From positions 1-24,014 of the forward strand of contig JBOHHM010000079.1 of NCBI GenBank assembly GCA_050725495.1: a stretch of DNA of 24,014 nucleotides, given 5' to 3'. The notes below the pieces were generated by a model, which worked only from the letters and a program-made list of their open reading frames with translations, had not been told where the DNA came from and did not search any database. This stretch comes from JBOHHM01 sp050725495. Its GTDB lineage: Bacteria > Pseudomonadota > Gammaproteobacteria > Burkholderiales > Burkholderiaceae_C. The translations under genes were made by a program, and so were the position numbers. This document shows, in pieces, positions 1-7,283 of the stretch (position 1 is its first letter; every line of letters starts with the position of its first letter).

Positions 1-138
1 GAAACTACCCAAAAATCAAGCGTCGAAATTCAAATCGGCACCAAACAAAATCGGCCGCTAACCCGCGTGGTTATTGGCTTCGCGGGAAAACCGGTCTATG
101 TTGACCGGACACTACTGGGTTTGAACAGGTAGTGAAAC
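1..138. other. AT-richer window edge downstream of azoR
   Basis: By eye this stretch is clearly less GC-rich than the rest of the window. Plus frame 1 is open from the first base to a TAG at 130-132 (about 43 codons). It could be the tail of a gene that begins outside the window, but I recognise no family in it. Two inverted repeats lie here: CCCGCG 62-67 with CGCGGG 81-86, and the hairpin annotated separately as the azoR terminator. No complete gene is supported. Confidence 0.3.
87..108 (-). terminator. Probable Rho-independent terminator of azoR
   Basis: On the minus strand CCGGTC, a 6-nt loop and GACCGG form a perfect 6-bp stem (plus-strand arms 91-96 and 103-108). It is followed directly by four T residues (plus-strand AAAA at 87-90). 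It lies 30 bp past the azoR stop codon, in the right orientation. The stem is short and the U-tract ends after four bases, so termination may be partial. Confidence 0.45.
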
Positions 139-789
139 TCAGGCAGCGATCGCGGCGCTGGGCTGATTGGCGGCAACCGTTGCCAGCGCCTTGATCTCCG
201 CTTCGGCCGCGGCCAGGGCCTGGGCCTTGGGGGCGTCCCCCATGGCCACGCCTTCGGCGCGCACGAAGCGCACATCGGTGATGCCGAGGAAGTTGAACAC
301 GGTCTGCAGGTAGCTTTCCTGGTGTTCCATGGCACGGCCGGCATCGCTGGTGGAATACACGCCGCCTCGGGTGGACGCCACGATCACCGTCTTGCCGCCG
401 GCCAGGCCTTTGGGGCCCTGGTCGGTGTAGGTGAAGGTGCGGCCGGCCTGCGCGACGCGGTCGATCCACGCCTTGAGCTGGCTGGGGATCGAGAAGTTGT
501 AGAGCGGCGCGCCGACGACGATCACATCGGCGGCGAGAAACTGCGTCACGAACGCTTCCGACAGCTCGTTTTCACGGCGCTGGACTTCGGTCAGGCCTTC
601 GGCGTTGGCGCCCAAGCGAAAACCCAGCGAGTCTGCGGACAGGTGGCTGGGCGCATCCTTGGCCAGGTCGAGGTACTCGACCACGGTGCCGGGGTGGCTG
701 GCGCTCCATTGGGCGGCAATGCGTTGCGTGAGCTGGCGCGAAACCGAATTGGCACCGAGGGCGCTGGAATCGATGTGAAGCAGTTTCAT
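139..789 (-). CDS. azoR: FMN-dependent NADH:quinone/azo oxidoreductase (AzoR)
   Basis: A 216-residue flavodoxin-fold enzyme of the AzoR family. Known members reduce quinones and azo bonds with NAD(P)H through FMN as cytosolic homodimers. The N-terminus (KLLHIDSSALGANSVSRQL) is the usual FMN-phosphate-binding beta-strand and loop. The stretch GAPLYNFSIPSQLKAWIDRV and a later STRGGVYS are family landmarks lining the flavin. Length matches the family (about 200 aa). ATG at 789 is chosen because AAAGGA lies 7 nt before it; the in-frame ATG at 795 has the same motif only about 1 nt away, and a further upstream start at 870 would add an unfamiliar leader. The gene diverges from a LysR regulator, a common arrangement for stress-induced quinone reductases, so induction by electrophiles or quinones is a reasonable inference. 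A terminator-like hairpin follows the stop. Confidence 0.93.
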   Translation of the reverse strand: MKLLHIDSSALGANSVSRQLTQRIAAQWSASHPGTVVEYLDLAKDAPSHLSADSLGFRLGANAEGLTEVQRRENELSEAFVTQFLAADVIVVGAPLYNFSIPSQLKAWIDRVAQAGRTFTYTDQGPKGLAGGKTVIVASTRGGVYSTSDAGRAMEHQESYLQTVFNFLGITDVRFVRAEGVAMGDAPKAQALAAAEAEIKALATVAANQPSAAIAA

Positions 790-828
790 GGTCATGTCCT
801 TTCGTTGTTGCCGCCGATTGCGGCCATG

Positions 829-886
829 GATAGATTGTGTGGTTGGATCGATTCTTTGATAAGACGGCAAAAATGTGATAGATTGT
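829..886. repeat. Direct repeat GATAGATTGT in the azoR/LysR intergenic region
   Basis: The decamer GATAGATTGT occurs at 829-838 and again at 877-886, 48 bp apart. The second copy overlaps the left arm of the palindrome at 882-903. Two sites separated by about four to five helical turns could let a LysR tetramer contact both, but this is inference. Confidence 0.45.
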
Positions 887-903
887 TCTATAGATAGGAC
901 AAT
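882..903. promoter_or_regulatory. Near-perfect palindrome, likely LysR operator
   Basis: The arms ATTGTTCTAT (882-891) and ATAGGACAAT (894-903) are reverse complements except at one position, around a 2-bp centre. The site ends 12 bp before the LysR start codon and lies 92 bp upstream of the azoR start. A dyad at this position between a LysR gene and its divergent target is the usual autoregulatory recognition site. No convincing -35/-10 pair was assigned. Confidence 0.6.
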
Positions 904-915
904 TTAGGGTGACAC

Positions 916-1848
916 ATGCAGGACCTGAACGACATGCTGTATTTCGCCGAGGTGGTGGAACATGGCGTTTTTGCCGCCGCCGGGCGCGTGCTGGGCTTGC
1001 CCAAGTCGCGTCTCTCGCGCCGCGTGGCCGAGCTCGAGGCCCGTCTGGGCGTGCGCCTGCTGCAGCGCACCACCCGCAGGCTGTCGCTGACCATGGTGGG
1101 GGAGCAGTTCCACCGCCATTGCGTGGCCGTGCGCGAAGAGGCCGAGGCGGCGGCCGAGGCCGTGGCGCAGGCGCAAACCGAGCCGCGCGGCACCATCCGC
1201 GTGACCTGTCCGGTGACCTTGGCGCAGACCGTGGTGGGCGAACACCTGCCGCGCTTCCTCGCGCGCCACCCGCAGGTGCGGGTCGACATGCAGGTCAGCA
1301 ACCGGGTGGTCGACCTGGTAGAGGAGGGCGTGGACGTGGCCTTGCGGGTGCGGCCCACAGTGGAGGACAGCGGCAGTCTGGTCGTGAAGCATCTCGGCCT
1401 CACCTATGCATTGCTGGTCGCCAGCCCGCAGCAGTTGCAACGTCAGGGCCGACCCGCCCATCCCGACGACCTGGCCCGGCTCGACACCGTGGCGATGTCC
1501 GCTGCCGATGGCCGCACCACCTGGAAGCTGGTGGGCCCCGACGCCGCCGCGCACGCGTTCCAGCATCAGCCGCGCTACGTGGCCGATGACCTGCTGACCC
1601 TCAAGTTTGCCGTGCTCGGCGGTGCCGGCGCGTGCGTGCTGCCTGACTACATGTGTCGCGAAGAACTCCTCGACGGCCGGCTGGTGCTGGTACTGCCGGG
1701 CTGGGCGCCGCTGCCCGGGGTGGTGCACGCGGTCTTTCCGTCGCGCCGGGGCATGGTGCCGGCCGTGCGGCATTTCCTGGATTTCCTGGGCGAGCACATG
1801 GGAGGTCCGGGCGATGCGCATCAACCTGGCTCGGCCGCGTCGTCATGA
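916..1848 (+). CDS. LysR-family transcriptional regulator (divergent from azoR)
   Basis: A 310-residue LysR-type regulator. Residues 1-60 form the winged helix-turn-helix (FAEVVEHGVFAAAGRVLGL, then KSRLSRRVAELEARLGVRLL and QRTTRRLSLT). A linker helix follows, and from about residue 90 comes the two-lobed effector domain (GTIRVTCPVTLAQ; DVALRVRPT). It belongs to the large subgroup often found beside oxidoreductases in proteobacteria. ATG at 916 is preceded by AGGG at 906-909 with 6-nt spacing. The palindrome just upstream and the divergent azoR gene suggest that it controls azoR and itself. The effector cannot be read from sequence. Confidence 0.93.
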   Translation: MQDLNDMLYFAEVVEHGVFAAAGRVLGLPKSRLSRRVAELEARLGVRLLQRTTRRLSLTMVGEQFHRHCVAVREEAEAAAEAVAQAQTEPRGTIRVTCPVTLAQTVVGEHLPRFLARHPQVRVDMQVSNRVVDLVEEGVDVALRVRPTVEDSGSLVVKHLGLTYALLVASPQQLQRQGRPAHPDDLARLDTVAMSAADGRTTWKLVGPDAAAHAFQHQPRYVADDLLTLKFAVLGGAGACVLPDYMCREELLDGRLVLVLPGWAPLPGVVHAVFPSRRGMVPAVRHFLDFLGEHMGGPGDAHQPGSAASS

Positions 1849-1899
1849 CCGAGACATCAGGCATTGACGCTGCCGGCCATGGTGACCCCACATCCACAA

Positions 1900-1958
1900 T
1901 AAAATTTGGCTCAAGCCACCGCCGAATGGTCGTCTGTTGCTATCAACTTAGTAGCAAT
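1900..1958 (+). repeat. Dispersed short repeat, copy A (intergenic)
   Basis: This 59-bp segment has the layout AGCC, 20 nt, TGCTA, 7-8 nt, GTAGC, preceded by an A/T run and TTGG. It aligns without gaps to copy B inside hrpA (10270-10328), with about 34 of 58 positions equal. It lies in the gap after the LysR gene. Its 3' part, GCTATCAACTTAGTAGC, is a small imperfect dyad. I recall similar short palindromic repeats as frequent in Comamonadaceae genomes; this is from memory and unchecked. Confidence 0.5.
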
Positions 1959-1976
1959 GACTTTTGGCCGTGAAAA

Positions 1977-2099
1977 TTAGGGTGATCTCGGTTCTCGTCC
2001 AAATCGTCCCGCTTCAACGTCAGGGTAGCTAGAGCGCGCGATCTCGCGCACGGATTCGCCCGCGCGCAGACGCACGAGCATATGACGGTACTGGAACAT
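1977..2099 (-). pseudogene. istA: Truncated istA transposase N-terminus
   Basis: A 40-codon minus-strand frame from ATG 2099 to TAA at 1977-1979. The first 23 residues (MFQYRHMLVRLRAGESV, then REIARS) match the very N-terminus of IS21 IstA proteins, the beginning of their DNA-binding helix-turn-helix. After residue 23 the sequence (SYPDVEAGRFG...) no longer resembles IstA, so the homologous part ends at about 2030. A full IstA is roughly 350-500 aa and would carry a DDE integrase core, which is entirely absent. The fragment cannot transpose. Confidence 0.7.
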
Positions 2100-2345
2100 C
2101 TCGATTCTCCTGCGGCCTACGGGCGTCCTCCTGAGCAAAAAGCCCAGAAGGTAGCCTGTAAGACAACAAAGCTTCGAGACGCCTTCGGCACCCGCCGCTG
2201 GCCGGTATATGCCGACTGCGGGGTGGCCGGTTTATGCCGACTCCACGCTGGCCGGTATATGCCGACTCCGCCACCGGCCGCGCCGGCCTTCAGGTGGCCT
2301 GATTACGCCGACTTCGAAGTGGCCTGATTACGGCGATCGTTGACA
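2030..2345 (-). mobile_element. Remnant of an IS21-family insertion sequence (one end)
   Basis: Reading the minus strand inward from 2345, the element starts with TGTCAACGATCGCCGTAATC. It then shows five copies of a 19-bp repeat (annotated separately), an untranslated leader, and the start of an istA transposase gene. Homology to istA stops near 2030, so nearly all of the transposase, the whole of istB and the other end are absent. Multiple terminal repeats on each end are a hallmark of IS21 elements, where they bind the transposase. The rest of the stretch 1849-2398 holds only dispersed-repeat copy A and about 50 bp of unassigned sequence after the IS end. Confidence 0.75.
2199..2338. repeat. 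Five 19-bp terminal repeats of the IS21 remnant
   Basis: Copies start at 2199, 2224, 2249, 2295 and 2320. The first and third are identical (TGGCCGGTATATGCCGACT). The second differs by one base. The fourth and fifth are variants (TGGCCTGATTACGCCGACT and a copy ending GGCGATC). The pitch is exactly 25 bp within each block, with one 46-bp step between blocks. The order and spacing fit IS21-type transposase binding sites reading inward from the element end at 2345. Confidence 0.8.
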
Positions 2346-2398
2346 AAGATTCGCTTCCTAGATCAAATGCGCTCCTTGGCCCCCTGGAGATGTTTCAA

Positions 2399-2983
2399 AT
2401 GACCGAATCGGAAGTCACTAAGCTTGGTGACGGCTACGATGACTTTTGGATCAAGGTCGCCCGCGGAACCTTGTCTCTCATCAACAGCGGCGAACTACAA
2501 CAACTACGCGATCTCAAGCAGGACGTCATCGGTGGAATTTTCAGGGCTCAGTGGTATCAGGACCTGATTCCCGCATTGACCAACTCCCAGCGCCATGCAG
2601 GCTCGAACGCGATGCTTGATGCCTATCGAAAAATAGGGCTCAGCATGGACGAGATCGGTCATGGTGCGGCCGTGCTCAAGAACCACGCCCCCCGTCACGT
2701 TGCCGAATGGGCCTTCCAATGGATTCAAGATGGAAACATCGACGAACTACGAAACGCCCGCTATGCCCTCATGTGGGAATACGCGCGCGCGCATGCGTTG
2801 TCCGCCATTTATCCGACTTTGACGGATGCGCAGAAGTCGATCGTGGAAAGGGATGATCTGCCAGTCGAAGAGCGCAGCGAGATCTATCGTCGGTCGGCCG
2901 CGCAGCGTATGGAGCTCAAGGCCGAGAGTGGTCTCGTGGGCTTGGTGCGCGGTCTCTTTGGCGCCAGGGGTAAAGGCGCCTAG
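2399..2983 (+). CDS. Unrecognised 194-aa protein with internal duplication
   Basis: I do not recognise this protein. ATG 2399 is preferred because GGAG at 2386-2389 lies 9 nt upstream; an in-frame ATG at 2390 abuts that motif. The product looks soluble and mostly helical, with no signal peptide or membrane span. Residues about 25-67 and 106-148 align without gaps at an offset of 81 residues, sharing an I-x-x-G-x4-L-R core and the ends PALTNSQ / PTLTDAQ. The C-terminus (SGLVGLVRGLFGARGKG) is glycine-rich and basic. The gene lies between an IS21 remnant and a decapitated cysA, and its TAG stop falls exactly where cysA homology begins. By eye its base composition is less GC-rich than its neighbours. 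Horizontal origin is likely; function is unknown. Confidence 0.7.
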   Translation: MTESEVTKLGDGYDDFWIKVARGTLSLINSGELQQLRDLKQDVIGGIFRAQWYQDLIPALTNSQRHAGSNAMLDAYRKIGLSMDEIGHGAAVLKNHAPRHVAEWAFQWIQDGNIDELRNARYALMWEYARAHALSAIYPTLTDAQKSIVERDDLPVEERSEIYRRSAAQRMELKAESGLVGLVRGLFGARGKGA

Positions 2984-3797
2984 CAAGCCGCGCGGCCTGC
3001 GCCCGAGCGAAGCGCAGATCAAGAAGAAGGTGCATGAGCTGCTGGGCCTGGTGCAGCTCGACTGGCTGGCCGACCGCTTCCCTTCGCAGCTTTCGGATGG
3101 ACAGCGACAGCGCATCGCCCTGGCCCGTGCGCTCGCTGTAGAACCCAAGGTACTGCTGCTCGACGAGCCGTTTGGCGCGCTCGACGCCAAGGTGCGCAAG
3201 GAACTGCGCCGCTGGCTGCGCCGCCTGCACGACGAACTGCATGTGACCAGCATCTTTGTGACGCACGACCAGGAAGAAGCGCTCGAAGTGGCCGACCGCG
3301 TGGTGCTGATGAACAGCGGCAAGGTCGAGCAGGTCGGCTCGCCGCAAGAGGTCTGGGACCACCCGGCCAGTCCCTTTGTCTATGGCTTCCTGGGCGACGT
3401 GAACCTGTTTCATGGCCGCGCCCATGAGGGCGAGGTGCACCTCGAAGGCATGCAGCTCGCGTCGCCAGAGCACGCCGATGTGCAGAACGCCAAGGCCTTT
3501 GCCTATGTGCGCCCGCACGATCTGGACGTGCAGCGTTACTCGCCAGGCGAAGGCGTGGACGCGGCTGGGCGGCCGCGCGGCATCGTGGCCCAGCTGAGCC
3601 GGGCCATTGTGGTCGGCCCGATCGCGCGGCTGGAACTTATTGCCGTGGACGACAACAAACCAGCGGACAATGCCGGACAGGATTCGATCATTGAGGCGCA
3701 GATTCCTGCGCAGCAGTTCAAGGATCTCGGTTTGCGTGAGGGCGAAACGCTGGTGGTGACGCCGCGCCGTGCCCGCGTGTTTGTTGAAGGACATTGA
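2984..3797 (+). pseudogene. cysA: 5'-truncated cysA, sulfate/thiosulfate ABC transporter ATPase
   Basis: This is the C-terminal part of CysA, the ATPase that powers CysUW sulfate import. Homology begins at about 2984 (KPRGLRPSEAQIKKKV) and runs to TGA at 3795-3797. Walker B (KVLLLDEPFGALDA), the H-loop (SIFVTHDQEEAL) and the C-terminal regulatory domain are present. The first 110-120 residues, including Walker A and the Q-loop, are missing. The ABC signature reads LSDGQRQ instead of LSGGQRQ (Asp codon at 3096-3098), a change at a strongly conserved glycine. The frame is open upstream to 2826, but only as a different frame of the orphan gene. It cannot bind ATP normally. No permease gene lies before it, and its stop overlaps the dsbB start. 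Confidence 0.85.
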
Positions 3798-4306
3798 TGT
3801 TGTTGAAATGGTTTGACGCGGCCCCGCGCCGTGTGCTGGCGGTCGTCAGTCTGGTTTGCGTGGCCCTGCTGGCCTTTGGTCTGTACCTGCAGCATGCGGT
3901 CGGGCTCGAGCCCTGCCCGATGTGCATCGTGCAGCGTTACGCTCTTGTTTTAATAGCGGCTGTCGCAGGTTTGACGGGGGCTACAGGCCGAAGAGGCTTG
4001 CAGGTCACGGGGACGGCGCTGGTCGGCCTGCTCGCCGTCGCGGGCGCATTCGTGGCTGCCCGCCAGAGCTGGCTGCAGTGGTATCCGCCCGAAGTCGCCT
4101 CCTGCGGCCGCGACCTGTACGGCATGATCGAAACCTTTCCGCTCAAGCGTGCCATCCCCATGATTTTCCGCGGCAGCGGCGACTGCACCCAGGTCGACTG
4201 GACCTTCCTCGGCGGCTCGATCGCCAACTGGTCCTTCCTGTGGTTCTGCGCGTTCGCGCTCATCTTTGCCGTCCTGCTGTGGCGCCTGCTTGCCAAGCGG
4301 CATTGA
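3797..4306 (+). CDS. dsbB: Disulfide bond formation protein B (DsbB)
   Basis: A 169-residue inner-membrane protein that reoxidises periplasmic DsbA and passes electrons to ubiquinone. The first periplasmic loop carries the CxxC pair in GLEPCPMCIVQRY. The second carries the partner cysteines in ASCGRDLYG and GSGDCTQVDW. Four membrane helices are visible (around residues 12-32, 42-62, 66-84 and 142-164). ATG 3797 is chosen over the TTG three bases upstream; it overlaps the cysA stop (TGATG) and AAGGA lies 5 nt before it. The overlap suggests that dsbB was translationally coupled to cysA and now depends on readthrough from the remnant or the orphan gene. Helix 2 coincides with a sequence resembling the dispersed repeat. 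The 3' end overlaps the convergent phosphoribosyltransferase gene by 47 bp. Confidence 0.95.
   Translation: MLLKWFDAAPRRVLAVVSLVCVALLAFGLYLQHAVGLEPCPMCIVQRYALVLIAAVAGLTGATGRRGLQVTGTALVGLLAVAGAFVAARQSWLQWYPPEVASCGRDLYGMIETFPLKRAIPMIFRGSGDCTQVDWTFLGGSIANWSFLWFCAFALIFAVLLWRLLAKRH
3941..3993 (-). repeat. Dispersed short repeat, copy C (within dsbB)
   Basis: Read on the minus strand, this has TAGCCC, 19 nt, CGCTA, then TTAAAACAAGAGC. It is colinear with copy B in hrpA (TAGCCC, 19 nt, TGCTA, 13 nt ending GTAGC) without gaps. On the plus strand it encodes ALVLIAAVAGLTGATGR, the second membrane helix of DsbB. The AT-rich core (TTGTTTTAATAGC) stands out in this GC-rich gene. DsbB helices are naturally hydrophobic here, so chance resemblance is possible. 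Confidence 0.4.
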
Positions 4307-4940
4307 GCAGGGCCTGCACCTCAGCGTCCGCCGTCTGCGGGAAGTCCTTGTACCAGACGCCGACCGCGTGAAATGGCGAGGGCGTCATCGCGCAGACCAC
4401 TTCGTCGACTTCGCTGCGCAGCGCGTCGCAGGTTTCGGGCGCTGCGACCGGCACCGCCACCACGACGCGCGCCGGGTTGCGTTGCTTCACCGCCGTCGCG
4501 GCCGCACGCATGGTTGAGCCCGTCGCCAGGCCGTCGTCGACCAGGATCACCGTGTGCCCATCCAGCGCCGGGGCCGGACGCTGCCCGCGGTAAAGCCGCT
4601 CACGCCGCGTCAGCTCGGCCTGTTCGCGCGCGGCCACCGCTTCAATGGCCGCCGCCGGAACCCCCATGCCCTCGATCTCGCGGTTCATGACCCGCACGCC
4701 CCCGCTCGCGATCGCCCCCATCGCGTATTCCTCCTGGCCCGGAAAGCCGAGCTTGCGCACGACAAAAACATCGAGCGGGGCCTGCAGCGCCTGGGCGACC
4801 TCGAACGCGACGGGCACGCCGCCGCGCGGCAAGCCGAGCACCACGACATCCGGCCGGCCGCGGTAGGCGGCCAGCTTGCGCGCGAGAACCTGGCCGCCGT
4901 GCTGCCGGTCGTTGAACGGGGTGTTGCCGGGCTCGCGCAT
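4260..4940 (-). CDS. Phosphoribosyltransferase-domain protein (COG1926 type)
   Basis: A 226-residue protein with a type I phosphoribosyltransferase fold. The PRPP-binding motif is VILVDDGLATGSTM (about residues 132-145). The N-terminal half has the family sequence VVVLGLPRGGVPVAFEVA and VRKLGFPGQEEYAMGAIA. The nucleobase or other acceptor is not known for this group. ATG 4940 starts 1 nt after the stop of the upstream hydrolase gene, so the two are almost certainly one transcription unit. I recall that in some bacteria these two activities occur as a single fused polypeptide (for example mycobacterial Rv0571c), which supports a joint role. The C-terminal coding end overlaps dsbB by 47 bp tail to tail. 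Confidence 0.85.
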   Translation of the reverse strand: MREPGNTPFNDRQHGGQVLARKLAAYRGRPDVVVLGLPRGGVPVAFEVAQALQAPLDVFVVRKLGFPGQEEYAMGAIASGGVRVMNREIEGMGVPAAAIEAVAAREQAELTRRERLYRGQRPAPALDGHTVILVDDGLATGSTMRAAATAVKQRNPARVVVAVPVAAPETCDALRSEVDEVVCAMTPSPFHAVGVWYKDFPQTADAEVQALLNAAWQAGATAGRQR

Positions 4941-4941
4941 G

Positions 4942-5619
4942 TCATTCGTGCTCCGCGAGATACCGGCCGAACCAGCCGCAGGCCAGCCGGGCCACGGCCT
5001 GCAGCGCACCGGATTCCTCGAACAGGTGGGTGGCGCCCGGAACGATGGCGAAATCCTTCTCGCAGCGCAAGTGCCGCCAGGCCTGCTCGTTGAGCTCGAT
5101 CACGCCTTCGTCATTGCCGCCGACGATGAGCAGCGTGGCGGCTTCGACGCGGGCCAGGTCGGCCGGGGGCACCATGTCGGGCCGGCCACCGCGCGACACC
5201 ACGGCCCCGATGCGCTTGCCCAGGTCAGCCGCGGCCGCCAGCGCGGCGGCGCTGCCGGTGCTGGCGCCGAAATAGCCCAGGGGCAGGCCGCGCAGCCCAT
5301 CCTGCGCATCGACCCAGTCGGTGGCGTGGCGCATGCGCTGCGTGAGCAGCCCGATGTCGAAGCGATGCTCGCGGGTGCGCAGATCGACCTGCTCCTCCTG
5401 CGGCGTCAGCAGGTCGAACAGCAGCGTGCCCAAACCGGCCTGCTGCAGGGCCTGGGCCACGAACACATTGCGCGGACTGTGCCGGCTGCTGCCGCTGCCG
5501 TGCGCGAACAGCACCAAAGCGCGTGCCCCGGCGGGCCATGCCAGATGACCCTGGAGCAGCACGCCTTCGCAAGGAATGCCGACATCGCGCAATGGGGTGT
5601 TCTGAATCGGTTGCGGCAT
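4942..5619 (-). CDS. Alpha/beta hydrolase, dienelactone-hydrolase-like
   Basis: A 225-residue alpha/beta hydrolase. The oxyanion-side motif is LVLFAHGSGSSRHSPRN (from about residue 35). The nucleophile elbow is GASTG (Ser about residue 119). The acid is probably in VGGNDEGV and the catalytic histidine in PGATHLFEE, giving a complete Ser-Asp-His triad. Length fits cytosolic dienelactone-hydrolase-like enzymes; the substrate is unknown. It lies 1 nt upstream of the phosphoribosyltransferase gene and 233 bp downstream of argA on the same strand. That 233-bp gap (5620-5852) contains no gene I can support. Confidence 0.85.
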   Translation of the reverse strand: MPQPIQNTPLRDVGIPCEGVLLQGHLAWPAGARALVLFAHGSGSSRHSPRNVFVAQALQQAGLGTLLFDLLTPQEEQVDLRTREHRFDIGLLTQRMRHATDWVDAQDGLRGLPLGYFGASTGSAAALAAAADLGKRIGAVVSRGGRPDMVPPADLARVEAATLLIVGGNDEGVIELNEQAWRHLRCEKDFAIVPGATHLFEESGALQAVARLACGWFGRYLAEHE

Positions 5620-5852
5620 GGTCTGGCCGGCCGCCCGGGAAGCGGCGTCCGGAACAAAAGTTTAGTCCGCATCGGCTGCGATTTCTATCGGACCGGGCCC
5701 TGTACGCCGGGCGAGGGTTCAGGCGTTGCCGCGGCGGCAGAACGCGAATAAGCCTGCCAGTGCCAGCAGCGCGCTGCCGCAGACCCGGCCCGCAATTCCC
5801 CGCTGCAGCATTTGCAGTTGGGGTGGCGTTGCAGCAGGGTTGATTGCGTTGT

Positions 5853-7202
<1,350 letters not shown>

Positions 7203-7283
7203 GGCGGTAGCGTTCTGGGGGCGGCGGTACAGGCTGGGATAATCCGCCATTCTCTACGATGTTGTTCCCACGAAGTTCCCGCC

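Noticed and set aside
2029..2274. An 81-codon minus-strand frame across the IS21 remnant.
   Set aside because: It is a different frame from the istA match and its translation is driven by the 25-bp repeats. It is not a gene.
2826..2983. Reading the cysA remnant as a longer protein starting within the orphan gene.
   Set aside because: The upstream extension has no CysA-like sequence and overlaps the orphan gene in another frame. Homology begins only at about 2984.
5719..5811. A 30-codon minus-strand frame (MLQRGIAGRVCGSALLALAG...) with a short hydrophobic stretch in the argA-hydrolase gap.
   Set aside because: It has no Shine-Dalgarno, its start is arbitrary and I see no family resemblance. 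In GC-rich DNA such frames are expected by chance.
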